Notes: generated by a model not told the origin, from the letters alone. 64,000 nt of DNA from Candidatus Desulfarcum epimagneticum (GCA_900659855.1 CAACVI010000012.1:62001-126000), one strand, 5' to 3'. Counted from the first letter of the stretch, positions 1-10,707 are shown. Numbers and translations are program-made.

Positions 1-343
1 ATGAGGCCCGGCAGTGACGCCCCATCATGACATTTTCCAGAACCGTCATGTTCTTAAACAGACGGATGTTCTGAAACGTCCGGGCCAGGCCCGCCTCCGT
101 CACATGATTGGGTTTCAACCCGTTGATTTTTTTCGAAGATTTTCCCGGGGGGCTGATGATCATCTCTCCGGAAGAGGGGGGGTAGATGCCGGTGAGACAG
201 TTAAAAAAAGTGGTTTTACCGGCCCCGTTGGGGCCGATCAGGGCCACGATTTCGCCTCTCCCGATGTCCAGATCAATGTGGTCGAGCGCTCTCAATCCTC
301 CGAAATCCATGGTCAGCTGTTTGACTTCAAGTATAGGTTCCAT
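1..343 (-). CDS. livG: ABC transporter ATP-binding protein, LivG type (partial, 3' end cut by window)
   Basis: The minus strand opens with MEPILEVKQLTMDFGGL and contains the Walker A sequence LIGPNGAGKTTFFN at about residues 33-46, then the LivG-type stretch LARTFQNIRLFKNMTVLENV. About 114 residues are visible; the signature motif, Walker B and the rest lie beyond position 1. It is the cytoplasmic ATPase of a branched-chain or aromatic amino-acid type (HAAT) importer. It starts 22 bp after livM ends, last in the visible part of the livJ-livH-livM-livG operon; a livF partner would be expected next. The start is the ATG at 343, but its ribosome binding site is weak. Confidence 0.93.
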   Translation of the reverse strand, partial: MEPILEVKQLTMDFGGLRALDHIDLDIGRGEIVALIGPNGAGKTTFFNCLTGIYPPSSGEMIISPPGKSSKKINGLKPNHVTEAGLARTFQNIRLFKNMTVLENVMMGRHCRAS

Positions 344-365
344 AAAATTAAAATGATCTGTTCTT

Positions 366-1580
366 TTATTTTTTAAATTTGTAAGTTCGACGCACATTGC
401 TGATGATCCCGTCGGGTTTGAACACCATCATCATCACCAGGAGAATTCCGAAAACAAGCATCCGGTATTCGGAAAAGGCCCTGAGATACTCCGGCAGAAG
501 GATCAGAATAAAAGCGCCTGTGATCACGCCGAGGATAGATCCCATGCCCCCCAGGACCACGATGCATAAAATAATGATGGATTCCCATATGGTGAAGCTG
601 GCGGGATTGATGAAAGTGGTTTTGGCCGCGAAAACCACCCCGCCCATGCCGGCCCAGGTGGCGCCCAGAGCAAAGGCCGCGAGTTTGGTCTTGGTCTTGT
701 CCACGCCCATGGCCTGGCATGCGATTTCATCCTCCCTCAACGCGATCCACGCGCGGCCGAGCCTGGAGTTCTCCAGGCGATTGACCACAAAAATGGTGAA
801 CATGGCCAGGGCGATCATCAAAAAGTAGATAAAAATGGCGGAGTTGTGAAGGGAAAACTGGATGCCGAAAAACCCGGGTTTGGGGATATTGGCGATGCCG
901 CTGGGGCCGAATGAAAATTCATTCCAGTTTTCAAGGACCAGGCGAATGATCTCGCCGAATCCAAGGGTCACAATGGCCAGGTAATCCCCCCTCAAGCGCA
1001 GAACCGGAAAGCCCAGAAGAATTCCGAACAAAAAAGCGGCCCCGGCGCCGATGGGAAGAACGGTCCAGAACCCCAGACCGAAATGATGATTCAAAAGGGC
1101 GTAACAGTAAGCCCCCACCGCGTAAAACGCCACATAGCCCAGGTCCAGAAGACCCGCCAGACCCACCACGATATTCAATCCCAGGGCCACCACCACATAG
1201 ATGAGGCATGTGATCATGATATTGGTCTGGTAAAGGGAAAACATGAAAGGAAACGCGACCGCGAACAGCGCGGCCATCACGCAGGCGGGGATCAGCAGTT
1301 TTTTGTCCCCGGCGATCCGGTGAATGAAGGAAAAACGGTTTTCCGCGCCGTTTTCATCCCGTTTTTCCCCCATCTCTTTTCTTTCGATCATGCGGCGCCA
1401 GATGAACGAAAGCGCAAACGTTCCAATCCCGATCATCAAAAGATTCCGCCATCGCCATTCAATCACATCTTTGACCGTGTTGACCCGAATGACCATAATG
1501 GGAAAAGTCAGGAACATAAACCATATGGAAACAAAAAGCGATTTTTTGATTTCTTCTAATTTGAGCAATTTCTTCACCAA
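366..1580 (-). CDS. livM: ABC transporter permease, LivM type
   Basis: Inner-membrane permease of the HAAT family. The conserved core runs from about residue 120 to 395 and shows LivM hallmarks such as GLNIVVGLAGLLDLGYVAFYAVGAY, the cytoplasmic EAA-like segment with LRGDYLAIVTLGFGEIIRL, and RAWIALREDEIACQAMGVD. An N-terminal extension with further hydrophobic stretches (about residues 15-60 and 95-115) makes it 404 residues, at the long end for LivM. The annotated start is a TTG followed by a GTG one codon on; neither has a clear ribosome binding site, so the true start could be internal. It pairs with LivH to form the channel. Confidence 0.93.
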   Translation of the reverse strand: MVKKLLKLEEIKKSLFVSIWFMFLTFPIMVIRVNTVKDVIEWRWRNLLMIGIGTFALSFIWRRMIERKEMGEKRDENGAENRFSFIHRIAGDKKLLIPACVMAALFAVAFPFMFSLYQTNIMITCLIYVVVALGLNIVVGLAGLLDLGYVAFYAVGAYCYALLNHHFGLGFWTVLPIGAGAAFLFGILLGFPVLRLRGDYLAIVTLGFGEIIRLVLENWNEFSFGPSGIANIPKPGFFGIQFSLHNSAIFIYFLMIALAMFTIFVVNRLENSRLGRAWIALREDEIACQAMGVDKTKTKLAAFALGATWAGMGGVVFAAKTTFINPASFTIWESIIILCIVVLGGMGSILGVITGAFILILLPEYLRAFSEYRMLVFGILLVMMMVFKPDGIISNVRRTYKFKK

Positions 1581-1663
1581 AAACTTGTGTCGCCGTCAGG
1601 AGCCGGCGTTTTATATTCTTAATTCAAGGGCCGCCCGGAAATGGGGATAAAGGCCGGGCCAGT

Positions 1664-2566
1664 CTAAACTTTTTCCGACGCGGAGCGCCCCAGGATTCCG
1701 GCGGGCCTGAATATCAGAATCAGAACCAGGAAAAGGAAGGCGAACACATCCTCATAATCGCTGGAGACATATCCGGTGAAAAAGCTTTCCGTCCATCCCA
1801 GCACAAGGCTTCCGAGCACAGCCCCCGGCATGCTTCCGATGCCTCCCAGAACAGCCGCCACAAACGCCTTGATGCCCACGATGAACCCGATATAAAAATT
1901 AATCTGCCCAACGTGAGAGGCGATGAGGACTCCCCCCAAAGCCGCCGTGGCCGACCCGATGACAAACGTCGTGGAAATCACCCGGTTGACGTCCACGCCC
2001 ACCAGCATGGCCATGTCTTTGTCCTGGGCCGTGGCTCTCATGGCTTTTCCCGTCTTGGTCAGTTTGATCAAAAAGGTCAAAAAAACCATGACTCCGGCGG
2101 TGGAGGCGATGATGACGATTTCCGCGGAGCTGATGATATGTGAAAAAGGTTTCACAAACTCGAATTCAGGAATCAGGCTGGGAAAGGGGAGAAAATCCGA
2201 TGTCTGGGCCAAAAGCACATAGTTTTGAAGAAAAAGAGACATGCCGATGGCGCTGATAAGGGCTGAAAGCCTGGGCGCGTTCCGGAGCGGCTTATAGGCG
2301 ATTTTTTCAACGGTAAATCCATACGCGGCGGAATAAACAACGGCCGTGGCCACCGCGATGAACGCGGCGGCGGCGTAACCCAATCCGAGCTTGGCCAGGA
2401 CACTGGCCACAATCAGGGCTGTGAACGCCCCGATCATATAAATTTCGCCGTGGGCGAAATTGATCAGCTGGATGATGCCGTACACCATGGTGTATCCCAG
2501 GGCGATGAGCGCGTATATGCTGCCCCGGGTGAGACCGCCCAGGAAAATTTCCAGGAAATAATCCAT
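1664..2566 (-). CDS. livH: ABC transporter permease, LivH type
   Basis: The second membrane subunit of the HAAT importer, about 300 residues. It begins MDYFLEIFLGGLTRGSIYA and continues with ALGYTMVYGIIQLINFAHG, which is typical LivH. Near the C-terminus it has AALGGVLIASHVGQINFYIG and KAFVAAVLGGIGSMPGAVLG. A longer reading frame reaches 2605, but the ATG at 2566 is preferred because a GGAG sits about 10 nt upstream and the conserved LivH N-terminus starts there. It lies between the binding-protein gene and livM. Confidence 0.95.
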   Translation of the reverse strand: MDYFLEIFLGGLTRGSIYALIALGYTMVYGIIQLINFAHGEIYMIGAFTALIVASVLAKLGLGYAAAAFIAVATAVVYSAAYGFTVEKIAYKPLRNAPRLSALISAIGMSLFLQNYVLLAQTSDFLPFPSLIPEFEFVKPFSHIISSAEIVIIASTAGVMVFLTFLIKLTKTGKAMRATAQDKDMAMLVGVDVNRVISTTFVIGSATAALGGVLIASHVGQINFYIGFIVGIKAFVAAVLGGIGSMPGAVLGSLVLGWTESFFTGYVSSDYEDVFAFLFLVLILIFRPAGILGRSASEKV

Positions 2567-2670
2567 ATTAAGTGTTCTCCGAACATTTTTCTTTTTTGAA
2601 TGCAAAAACTAAAAAAAACCGGGGTCAGGACCCGAAGGCCCCTTTCCCCGGCTGTTAGAAAACGGTGGGT

Positions 2671-3861
2671 TTAGTTGACTTCCACATATTCTCCGTTTTT
2701 GACCTGATACATGGAAAATCCCACTCCGATGGCGTCGCCTCTCGCGTCAAAGCTGATTTTTCCCAAAGGCGTCTCCACATATTCGGACCGGAGGGCCTTT
2801 TCGATGGCGTCATACTCCACCGATCCGGATTTTTCAATGGCGTTTAAAAGGGCGATGGCCGCGGAATACGCGTTTAAGTAAAACGCGCCGGGATCTTCGC
2901 CGAATTCATTTTTATGCTCTTCCGTGGCCATAATGGTCAGGGGGTTGTCGCTGGTGTCCTTGGGGCCGGTGGCGTACGCGCCTTCCGCGTATTTCCCGGC
3001 GACCTTGATGAAGGTCACGTCTTTCACCCCGTCGTCGGAAATAAAAGCGATGTCCATCTTCTTTTTTCTCATCTGGGTGATGATCTTGGAGGCTTCGGGG
3101 TGATACCCGCCGAAAATAACGGCCTCGGCGCCGGAGCGTTTGATCTTCTGAACCACCGCCGAATAATCCATGGCGCCGGGGGTCACGCCTTCATAAAGGA
3201 CCACTTCAGCCCTTCCGGATTTTTCCAGGAAAGCCTTGGCAAACTCGGCGAGCCCCTTGCCATAGTCGCCCTTGTCATGAATGACGGCTATTTTGGAAAG
3301 CTTCAGGACATCCAGGGCAAAGTCCACTTCCAGCTTGGCCTGGGCGTCGTCCGAGGCGATGGTGCGGTAAAAATTCGAATAAAGACCGCTCTGGGTCAAA
3401 GCCGGGTTGGTGGCCGAGGGAGACATGACAATCACCTTGGACTCTTTGTAAATGCCCATGGCCGCTTTTGTGGCGCCGCTGCAGATATGGCCCAGCACCA
3501 CATCCACATCTCCGGATACCAGCTTGGTGGCGGTGTTGGTGGCGACCTCGGGTTTGCACACGTCATCCTCGATCATCAGCTCCACTTTCTGACCCAGGAT
3601 TCCGCCCTTTTCGTTGATTTTCCGAACCACGAGCTTGGCGGCGTTAACGGTGGGAATGCCGTAAGAGGCCAAATCCCCGCTGTGGGGGCCGGCCACGCCC
3701 AGTTTGATGGGCGCCGACAGGGCGGCTCCCATTTTCGCCGACTGGGCCGGCTTTGCCTCGTCTTCCGCCTTTTTCTGGGAATCTCCGCAGGAAAAGAGGA
3801 AAAAACCGGCCATCAAAATGGTGGAAAGCAAAACGATCGTCTTTTTAAACTGGTTTTTCAT
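2671..3861 (-). CDS. livJ: ABC transporter substrate-binding lipoprotein, LivJ/LivK type
   Basis: The periplasmic ligand receptor of the importer, 396 residues. A lipoprotein signal with lipobox LFSC (Cys at about residue 25) is followed by a low-complexity linker and the Leu/Ile/Val-binding fold: IKLGVAGPHSGDLASYG, MIEDDVCKPEVATNTATKLV and MSPSATNPALTQSGLYSNF. The ligand cannot be read from sequence: the family binds branched-chain amino acids, amides and aromatic acids. It is first in its operon, has a strong GGAGGCGCA ribosome binding site, and a promoter is visible 60-90 bp upstream. Its nearness to an aromatic-acid cluster is suggestive only. Confidence 0.93.
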   Translation of the reverse strand: MKNQFKKTIVLLSTILMAGFFLFSCGDSQKKAEDEAKPAQSAKMGAALSAPIKLGVAGPHSGDLASYGIPTVNAAKLVVRKINEKGGILGQKVELMIEDDVCKPEVATNTATKLVSGDVDVVLGHICSGATKAAMGIYKESKVIVMSPSATNPALTQSGLYSNFYRTIASDDAQAKLEVDFALDVLKLSKIAVIHDKGDYGKGLAEFAKAFLEKSGRAEVVLYEGVTPGAMDYSAVVQKIKRSGAEAVIFGGYHPEASKIITQMRKKKMDIAFISDDGVKDVTFIKVAGKYAEGAYATGPKDTSDNPLTIMATEEHKNEFGEDPGAFYLNAYSAAIALLNAIEKSGSVEYDAIEKALRSEYVETPLGKISFDARGDAIGVGFSMYQVKNGEYVEVN

Positions 3862-3920
3862 TGCGCCTCCTAAAATAGAATGTTATTTTTTCTTATTCTG
3901 ACCTTTTTGAACCATCGGTT

Positions 3921-3949
3921 TATATAATAAGTTGACAATCTCCAGTCAA
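3921..3949 (-). promoter_or_regulatory. Sigma-70-type promoter of the liv operon
   Basis: On the minus strand, TTGACT (3949-3944) and TATATA (3926-3921) are separated by exactly 17 bp. This predicts a transcript start near 3914 and a leader of about 50 nt before livJ. The promoter lies in the 202-bp divergent gap between livJ and nadK. Confidence 0.6.
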
Positions 3950-4063
3950 GCATGAAATATATTTTTTTTAAAAACAGCGAAAAAAAAAGCGGCCCACCGT
4001 CGGGTCCGGGGGATTTTTTTAACTCGGAATTAAACCCATTTTTATCCGGAGGAAGCGGTTGAT

Positions 4064-4927
4064 ATGGCGAAAAGAATAGGACTGGTGGTAAAAGAGGACT
4101 TAAGCGCCCGCAAAAAAGCGGCGGAGCTTGAGGCCCGGCTGAAGGCCAAGGGCGTCGGGAGCGTGAGAAAAAAAGCCTCCCCCCAAGGGCGCCGGGACCC
4201 CCGGCGGCCCAAAGAGCGCGCTCCCGGCGATCTGACATGCGTGTTCGCCCTGGGCGGCGACGGCACCTTTTTAAGCGCCGTGCGCTGGATCGAAAACCAG
4301 GAAATCCCGGTTTTGGGAGTCAAATTCGGCCAGGTGGGATTTCTGGCCGAGGCGTCCGAGGAAAGCCTGTTCCGTATGGCGGACGCCATCATCCGGGACG
4401 GGTTTGAAACCAAGCGCCGGATGGCCCTTTCTGTCCGTGTGATCCGGGAAGGCCGGGAAATCCGCCGGGAAACCGTTTTAAACGACATTGTCATCAACAA
4501 GGGCGCCATCGCCCGGCTCGCCCATATCAGGACCGACATTGACGACCATTATGTGACCGATTACCGGGCCGACGGCCTGATTGTGTCCACTCCCACCGGA
4601 TCCACCGCGTATTCCCTGGCCGCCGGGGGGCCTGTGGTTCATCCCGGTGTCCAGGGCATCATCATCACCCCCATCTGCCCCTTCACCCTGACCAATCGCC
4701 CCCTCATTATCCCGGATTCGTCCCGGATTCTCATCAGGCTGGCGAAGAAATCATCGGATATCATGTTGAGTTTCGACGGGCAGTCCGGAATGAAAATAGA
4801 CGAAAGGGACCGAATTCTGGCGTCCAAGAGCCGCCGCCCGGTTTATATGATCCAGACGCCCGGGCAAAAATATTTTGACATTTTAAAAACCAAACTGCGC
4901 TGGAGCGGGGGCGCGGTTCAGCCGTGA
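4064..4927 (+). CDS. nadK: NAD kinase
   Basis: Phosphorylates NAD to NADP in the cytoplasm. At 287 residues it is a usual length. The diagnostic motifs are the GGDGTFLSAVR nucleotide loop (about residues 65-75), the LNDIVINKG segment and YRADGLIVSTPTGSTAYSLA with the conserved TPTGSTAY. In the second motif the usual Glu of the NE pair is Asp. GGAGG lies about 11 nt upstream of the ATG. It stands alone, divergent from the liv operon and convergent with the TPR lipoprotein gene. Confidence 0.95.
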   Translation: MAKRIGLVVKEDLSARKKAAELEARLKAKGVGSVRKKASPQGRRDPRRPKERAPGDLTCVFALGGDGTFLSAVRWIENQEIPVLGVKFGQVGFLAEASEESLFRMADAIIRDGFETKRRMALSVRVIREGREIRRETVLNDIVINKGAIARLAHIRTDIDDHYVTDYRADGLIVSTPTGSTAYSLAAGGPVVHPGVQGIIITPICPFTLTNRPLIIPDSSRILIRLAKKSSDIMLSFDGQSGMKIDERDRILASKSRRPVYMIQTPGQKYFDILKTKLRWSGGAVQP

Positions 4928-4958
4928 AGGAATTCTTTGCGTTGAAACACGATGACGG

Positions 4959-4982
4959 CGCCGTCTGATCTGTTTTTTACGA
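4959..4982. repeat. 24-bp repeat, copy A
   Basis: These 24 bases, from CGCCGTCTGATCTG to TTTTTTACGA, occur again without mismatch at 22062-22085. Both copies lie immediately beyond the 3' end of a minus-strand gene. The T-run plus ACGA end is shared with the outer arms of the 128-bp hairpin repeats in this window, so this may be a decayed end of that family. Confidence 0.6.
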
Positions 4983-4987
4983 CGCCA

Positions 4988-5578
4988 TCATTTTTTGATT
5001 TTGCCGATGATCTCGTACTCCGCCTCCGCCTCCTTGACATACCCCCTGTCCAGCTCAATCACCTTGATGAACTGCTCCGAGGCCCTTCTGAAATCCGACG
5101 ACATTTTGTAGGCCAGCCCCATGTAAAAATACGGCTCCGAGGAGTTGGGGGCGATGGAGATGGCCTCATTGAAGTGGTGCTCCACATAGGCCAGCCAGTG
5201 TGTGTCGAATTTTTCCCTGCCCACAATGTAAAACCGCATTAAAAAAATCCTGGAAAGGACTTTTTCCTCATCGGTGGCGGCATAGTCGAAAGCCCGGGCA
5301 AAGGATGAGGCTCCCCGGTCAAAATTCCCTTTAAAGCCGTGAATCAGACCGGCCCCGGCATAGGCGGACGAAAATCCGGGGTTTAATTTTGTGGAGATGA
5401 AAAATTCCTGGAGGGCCGCGTCCAGTTTGCCCAGTTTCAGCAACTTCATCCCGTTGGAGGTGTGATGTTCGGCGGTGTTGAGCCTCGGGGTGAATGGCGC
5501 CGTGGCGGACGCGCAGGAAAAAAGAAAAGCCGCCGCGGCCGACGCCAGTGAAACGGCCCACGCTTTTTTCAGTAACAT
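4988..5578 (-). CDS. TPR-containing lipoprotein (pilus-biogenesis/outer-membrane-assembly-like)
   Basis: About 196 residues. The N-terminal hydrophobic signal ends in the lipobox FLFSC (Cys near residue 22), so the protein should be lipid-anchored. The rest is helical TPR-like repeats: NGMKLLKLGKLDAALQEFF, then NPGFSSAYAGAGLIHGFKG, then NSSEPYFYMGLAYKMSSDF. The ATG at 5578 has AGGAGG about 8 nt upstream, so the longer frame to 5605 is not used. It follows the 5592-6491 gene by 13 bp and is the last gene of the metK-ahcY transcription unit. Its role is unknown beyond a scaffold-type protein. Confidence 0.75.
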   Translation of the reverse strand: MLLKKAWAVSLASAAAAFLFSCASATAPFTPRLNTAEHHTSNGMKLLKLGKLDAALQEFFISTKLNPGFSSAYAGAGLIHGFKGNFDRGASSFARAFDYAATDEEKVLSRIFLMRFYIVGREKFDTHWLAYVEHHFNEAISIAPNSSEPYFYMGLAYKMSSDFRRASEQFIKVIELDRGYVKEAEAEYEIIGKIKK

Positions 5579-5591
5579 GCCATGCCCCTCC

Positions 5592-6491
5592 TTAATCAGT
5601 GACAATAATCACGCCGCATTTCTTTAAAAAAACCAGGTGTTCTGAAGATCCTCGAAGCTTTGAGGCGTCCAGATCGCTGATCACGATATCGGAGCGCCCC
5701 GGCCCCGCCGACATCAACCCCCTTGCGACCAGGGGGTTTTTCCCCACCCGGGGGCTCTTTTGAGCGGCTTTCAGGTCGGTCATATATCCGCTCATTCCGT
5801 TTTGAACCGCGAATTCCCGACTGACAAACGCGGCCCCATAGATTTCTTTCCCGCCCCTGTCCAGTATCCGGGGGGACATGGACGGCAAGACGCCGATGCC
5901 CTTGGCGTCCACCACCAGCCCCGTGAACACATCGGGAGATATCTCTTTCCCATTGGAGGCGGGTTTCAATTCCCGTTTTTTCCCGGAAATCAAGGGCTTG
6001 ATGGATTCCAGCTTTCGAATGTCCGGCGGAAGAGCCAGCTGGGCGAATTCCCCGCGCATGTCCATTTGGATCTCCACTTCTAAAAATCCGTCATGGCCCC
6101 ATTTATAACCGGACACGGGAAGCGCCTTGATAAAGCCGATCATTCGGTTCAACATGCCCACATCTTCAGACACCGCGTCGGATATGACGACGTCCGAGTC
6201 GATATGGATATCCCACAGGGTCTTGAACAGATTCCTGACCGCGTCTTCCTTCGCCTCGCACAGGGCCGGCCGCAGGGATTTGGGGTCTTTCGTGTTCCGG
6301 CCCTTCCAGTGAAAGACCCCCTTTGCCCGGATAAATCCGGCGTTCCAGTTGATCCGGCTTTGTCCTGTGATTTGAGTCAGATCCGGGGACTGCCCCCGGC
6401 AGATTCCGGGCAAATGGAGAAGCGCCGCGCACACAAACGCCAAGGGCGCCAGACGCCTGGCCAGGCCCCATTTTTCATAAAAAGCCGCCAT
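5592..6491 (-). CDS. Secreted LPP20/FlgT-like protein of unknown function
   Basis: 299 residues with a Sec signal peptide (hydrophobic run at about 13-30, likely cleavage near CRGQS). The mature part contains EAKEDAVRNLFKTLWDIHID, the pattern seen in LPP20 lipoprotein and FlgT N-terminal domains, and ends in a segment with SDIVISDLDASKLRGSSEHL. No lipobox Cys is evident. It begins 3 bp from the ahcY stop and precedes the TPR lipoprotein gene; the two exported proteins probably work together in the envelope. The family assignment is by eye and only moderately sure. Confidence 0.65.
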   Translation of the reverse strand: MAAFYEKWGLARRLAPLAFVCAALLHLPGICRGQSPDLTQITGQSRINWNAGFIRAKGVFHWKGRNTKDPKSLRPALCEAKEDAVRNLFKTLWDIHIDSDVVISDAVSEDVGMLNRMIGFIKALPVSGYKWGHDGFLEVEIQMDMRGEFAQLALPPDIRKLESIKPLISGKKRELKPASNGKEISPDVFTGLVVDAKGIGVLPSMSPRILDRGGKEIYGAAFVSREFAVQNGMSGYMTDLKAAQKSPRVGKNPLVARGLMSAGPGRSDIVISDLDASKLRGSSEHLVFLKKCGVIIVTD

Positions 6492-6493
6492 GC

Positions 6494-7948
6494 TTAGTAC
6501 CTGTACGAATCCTTTTTAAAAGGCCCCTCGACCGCAACCCCCAGGTAATCCGCCTGGTCCCGGGTCAGCCGGGTGAGGGCGGCGCCTGTTTTTCCAAGAT
6601 GCATCATCGCCACCTCTTCGTCCAGGATTTTGGGCAGCGTGTAGACCTTGTTTTCATGTTTTCGCGAGGCGAGCGCGATCTGGGCCAGGCACTGGTTGGT
6701 GAAACTGGCGCTCATCACAAAGCTGGGATGGCCGGTGGCGCAGCCGAGGTTCACCAGACGGCCCTCGGCGAGCACGATGATGGATCGGCCGGATTCCATG
6801 ACCCATTTGTCCACCTGGGGTTTAATCGGGATTTTCTTCCGCCCGGGGTGGTTCTCAAGGGCGGCCATGTCAATTTCGTTGTCAAAATGGCCGATGTTGC
6901 ACAGGATGGCCTCGTCCTTCATCTCTTCCATGTGCTCGCCCCGGACCACGTCGCAACATCCCGTGGCGGTGACAAAAATATCCCCCAAAGGCGCGGCGTC
7001 CTCCAGGGTCATCACCTCATAGCCCTCCATGGACGCCTGAAGCGCGCAGATGGGATCGATCTCCGTGACGACCACACGGGCGCCGAAACCCTTCATGGAC
7101 TGGGCGCAGCCTTTCCCCACGTCCCCGTATCCGCAGACCACCACCGTTTTGCCCGCGATCATGACATCCGTGGCCCGTTTGATGCCGTCGGCGAGAGATT
7201 CCCGGCATCCGTAAAGGTTGTCGAACTTGGATTTGGTGACGGAATCATTCACGTTGAAGGCCGGGAAAAGAAGCTCCCCGTTTTTGGCCAGATGGTAGAG
7301 GCGGTGAACCCCGGTGGTGGTCTCTTCGGAAACGCCCCGGATACAAGACGCGATCTCCGTCCAGAAGCGGGGGTTTCTTTCCCGGGAGGCTTTGAGGCGC
7401 CGGACCAGGGCCCGCATGTCCCGGCTTTCATAGTCCCGGTCCAGAATATCGGGATTTTTCTCCGCCATGACCCCCTGGTGAACATACAGGGTCGCGTCCC
7501 CCCCGTCGTCCACAATGAGGTCCGGGCCGGTTTGGTCGGGCCACACCAGGGACTGCTCGGCGCACCACCAGAATTCTTCGAGGGTCTCGCCTTTCCAGGC
7601 GAACACGGCGGCCGATCCTTTCGCGGCGATGGCGGCGGCCGCGTGGTCCTGGGTGGAAAAGATGTTGCACGACGCCCAGCGGACGTCGGCGCCCAGCGCC
7701 GTCAGGGTTTCGATAAGCATGGCCGTCTGAACGGTCATGTGAAGGCTTCCCGTGACCTTGAGCCCGTCCAGGGGCTTTTCCGGCCCGTATTTTTCCCGAA
7801 CCGCCATGAGCCCGGGCATTTCATTTTCAGCCAGGTCCATTTCCTTCCGGCCGAAATCCGCCAGGCCGATGTCGGCGACCTTGTGCGGAAGGCTTAAATC
7901 CAATTCACAAAAGGTTTTTTCATCCTCTGAAAACCGCAAAAGAGGCAT
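6494..7948 (-). CDS. ahcY: Adenosylhomocysteinase
   Basis: Hydrolyses S-adenosylhomocysteine to adenosine and homocysteine, with a tightly bound NAD. At 484 residues it is the long bacterial form. Visible motifs are [35 protein letters not shown], the substrate segment [19 protein letters not shown] and the NAD loop [17 protein letters not shown]; the C-terminus ends KDSYRY, as is typical. AAGGAG lies 8 nt upstream of the ATG. It sits directly after metK, forming an S-adenosylmethionine cycle unit. Confidence 0.98.
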   Translation of the reverse strand: MPLLRFSEDEKTFCELDLSLPHKVADIGLADFGRKEMDLAENEMPGLMAVREKYGPEKPLDGLKVTGSLHMTVQTAMLIETLTALGADVRWASCNIFSTQDHAAAAIAAKGSAAVFAWKGETLEEFWWCAEQSLVWPDQTGPDLIVDDGGDATLYVHQGVMAEKNPDILDRDYESRDMRALVRRLKASRERNPRFWTEIASCIRGVSEETTTGVHRLYHLAKNGELLFPAFNVNDSVTKSKFDNLYGCRESLADGIKRATDVMIAGKTVVVCGYGDVGKGCAQSMKGFGARVVVTEIDPICALQASMEGYEVMTLEDAAPLGDIFVTATGCCDVVRGEHMEEMKDEAILCNIGHFDNEIDMAALENHPGRKKIPIKPQVDKWVMESGRSIIVLAEGRLVNLGCATGHPSFVMSASFTNQCLAQIALASRKHENKVYTLPKILDEEVAMMHLGKTGAALTRLTRDQADYLGVAVEGPFKKDSYRY

Positions 7949-7981
7949 ATGTCACACTCCTTAAAATAAACGATATTTTAA

Positions 7982-9151
<1,170 letters not shown>

Positions 9152-9199
9152 GGATCCTCCTTGTATATATAATCAAACTCCGCCTTTCTTAAGTCTTGC

Positions 9200-10093
9200 T
9201 TAATTCGGGCGGAACGTTTTCGGGCAAAGAAGCGCGTTGTCGATCAGGCGGATTTTTCCCACCCGGACCGCCAGCGCCATCAAAGCCGGTCTTTCTATGA
9301 CGTCCACATCTTCAAGGGTGTCCGGATCGCATATGGAAATGTAGTCAATGGATGTCTCCGGACGGGATTGAATAATTTCGGCCGCGGCCCCGATCATTTT
9401 AGGCGAACTCAGCGTCCCCGCCTCAACCATCTCCCGGGCCTTGCCCAAAGCCGCGAAAAGGGAAAGGGCCGACGGCGTCTGCCCCGGCTTAAGACGGGCG
9501 TTCCGGGAACTCATGGCCAGGCCGTTTTTTTCTCTTACAATGGGCGCGCCCGCTATCTCCACATCAAAATCAAGATCCCGGACCATCCGTTTCACAATCA
9601 CCAGCTGCTGGTAATCCTTTTCCCCGAAGACCGCGACATGGGGCCGGACCATGTGAAACAGCTTGGACACCACAGTGAGCACTCCCCTGAAATGATGGGG
9701 GCGCGACCGGCCGCACAAACGCCGGGCCAGGTCTGAAGGCTCCACATACGTCTGAAAACCCGGGCCGTACAGGTCATCGGCCACGGGGGCGAACACAATG
9801 TCCACGCCTTCGTTTCGGGCCATCTCCATATCCCGGTCCATATCCCGGGGATAGGTGTCGAAGTCCTCCCCGGGGCCGAACTGGGCGGGATTGACGAAAA
9901 TGCTCGTCACCGTCCTTTGGGCCCTTTTCCCGGCCTCGCGCATCAAAGACAGATGCCCCTCGTGGAAAAAGCCCATGGTGGGAACCAGGGCGATTGTCCG
10001 GCCCCGGCCCCGCAGCCGGCGGGACTCCGCGATCATGTCTTTGGGGGTTTGAATGATTTTGATTTCAGCCGCCTTTTTGTTGAAAAAAAACAA
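9200..10093 (-). CDS. panC: Pantothenate synthetase
   Basis: Condenses pantoate and beta-alanine with ATP. It contains ALVPTMGFFHEGHLSLM with the nucleotidyltransferase HxGH-type signature, SIFVNPAQFGPGEDFDTYPR, FGEKDYQQLVIVKRMV and the KMSKS-like REKNGLAMSSRN. At 297 residues it is slightly longer than usual because about 12 residues precede the conserved start, so initiation could be a few codons downstream. No panB or panD is present nearby. Confidence 0.95.
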   Translation of the reverse strand: MFFFNKKAAEIKIIQTPKDMIAESRRLRGRGRTIALVPTMGFFHEGHLSLMREAGKRAQRTVTSIFVNPAQFGPGEDFDTYPRDMDRDMEMARNEGVDIVFAPVADDLYGPGFQTYVEPSDLARRLCGRSRPHHFRGVLTVVSKLFHMVRPHVAVFGEKDYQQLVIVKRMVRDLDFDVEIAGAPIVREKNGLAMSSRNARLKPGQTPSALSLFAALGKAREMVEAGTLSSPKMIGAAAEIIQSRPETSIDYISICDPDTLEDVDVIERPALMALAVRVGKIRLIDNALLCPKTFRPN

Positions 10094-10189
10094 ACAGATT
10101 TTGCGCCAAATTATATTTATTAGATAATACAGTGGAAAGTGTCAATAGACAATATGAAAAAAGATGAAAACCAAAAGGGCCGGATGGTT

Positions 10190-10228
10190 GGACAAAACAA
10201 AACGCCCCTCCCCCGGAACAGGGGAGGG
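10190..10228 (-). terminator. Rho-independent terminator after hsp20
   Basis: An 8-bp G/C stem (10206-10213 with 10221-10228) and a 7-nt loop are followed, reading the minus strand, by CGTTTTGTTTTG. It lies 36 bp beyond the hsp20 stop codon and upstream of panC. Confidence 0.65.
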
Positions 10229-10263
10229 ATGGGTGAAGAGTGTGGTTTTAAAAACGGGGTCGG

Positions 10264-10707
10264 TCAGTGGATGGCCACTTCTGTCTCCTGGTTCTCTTCA
10301 GGTTTGGGAATGCTGATCTCAAGCAGGCCGTCTGTGTAATCCGCCTTGATGGATTCCGCTTTGACCTCTCCCGGCAGGGTGAAGGAGCGCTCGAATTTGC
10401 CGTGGAACCTTTCCCTGCGGCAGCATTTGTCTTTTTTCTCCTCATTTTCCGATCGGGTCTCGCCTTTCAGGGTCAGCGCCCGTCCTTTGACGTTGACATG
10501 AATATCTTTTTTGTCGATCCCGGGAAGCTCGGCTTTGACCACGAATTGATCTTTTTCATCGTAGATATCGACCTTGGGTCTCCAGGTTGAAAAAGCGCCG
10601 GCCGCCTCCCCGGTCGGGGCAAAAAAGCTCCCAAAAAGGCCGCTCAAATGATCCGGAAAACGAAACACATCCCTCGCGGGTGAAAATCTTGTGAGTTCCA
10701 TAATCAT
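10264..10707 (-). CDS. Small heat shock protein, Hsp20/alpha-crystallin family
   Basis: ATP-independent holdase chaperone, 147 residues. The alpha-crystallin domain spans about residues 43-140: PKVDIYDEKDQFVVKAELPG, then the IHVNVKGRALTLKGE strand pair and FHGKFERSFTLPGEV. The C-terminal LLEISIPKP follows, with the usual I-x-I/V-type anchor region. It is monocistronic, with its own terminator downstream and a 200-bp upstream gap facing hisHF. Confidence 0.93.
   Translation of the reverse strand: MIMELTRFSPARDVFRFPDHLSGLFGSFFAPTGEAAGAFSTWRPKVDIYDEKDQFVVKAELPGIDKKDIHVNVKGRALTLKGETRSENEEKKDKCCRRERFHGKFERSFTLPGEVKAESIKADYTDGLLEISIPKPEENQETEVAIH

Noticed and set aside
3862-4063. Possible small RNA or extra ORF in the liv-nadK gap
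   Set aside because: The gap is explained by the liv promoter and two ribosome binding sites; the long minus-strand frame here is rich in Pro/Arg/Ser and overlaps nadK.
6599-7897. 432-residue plus-strand frame over ahcY
   Set aside because: It is antisense to a fully conserved adenosylhomocysteinase and shows no family motif or ribosome binding site.
9152-9199. SAM riboswitch in front of metK
   Set aside because: Only 48 bp separate panC and metK, with no room for the four-helix fold and no recognisable core.
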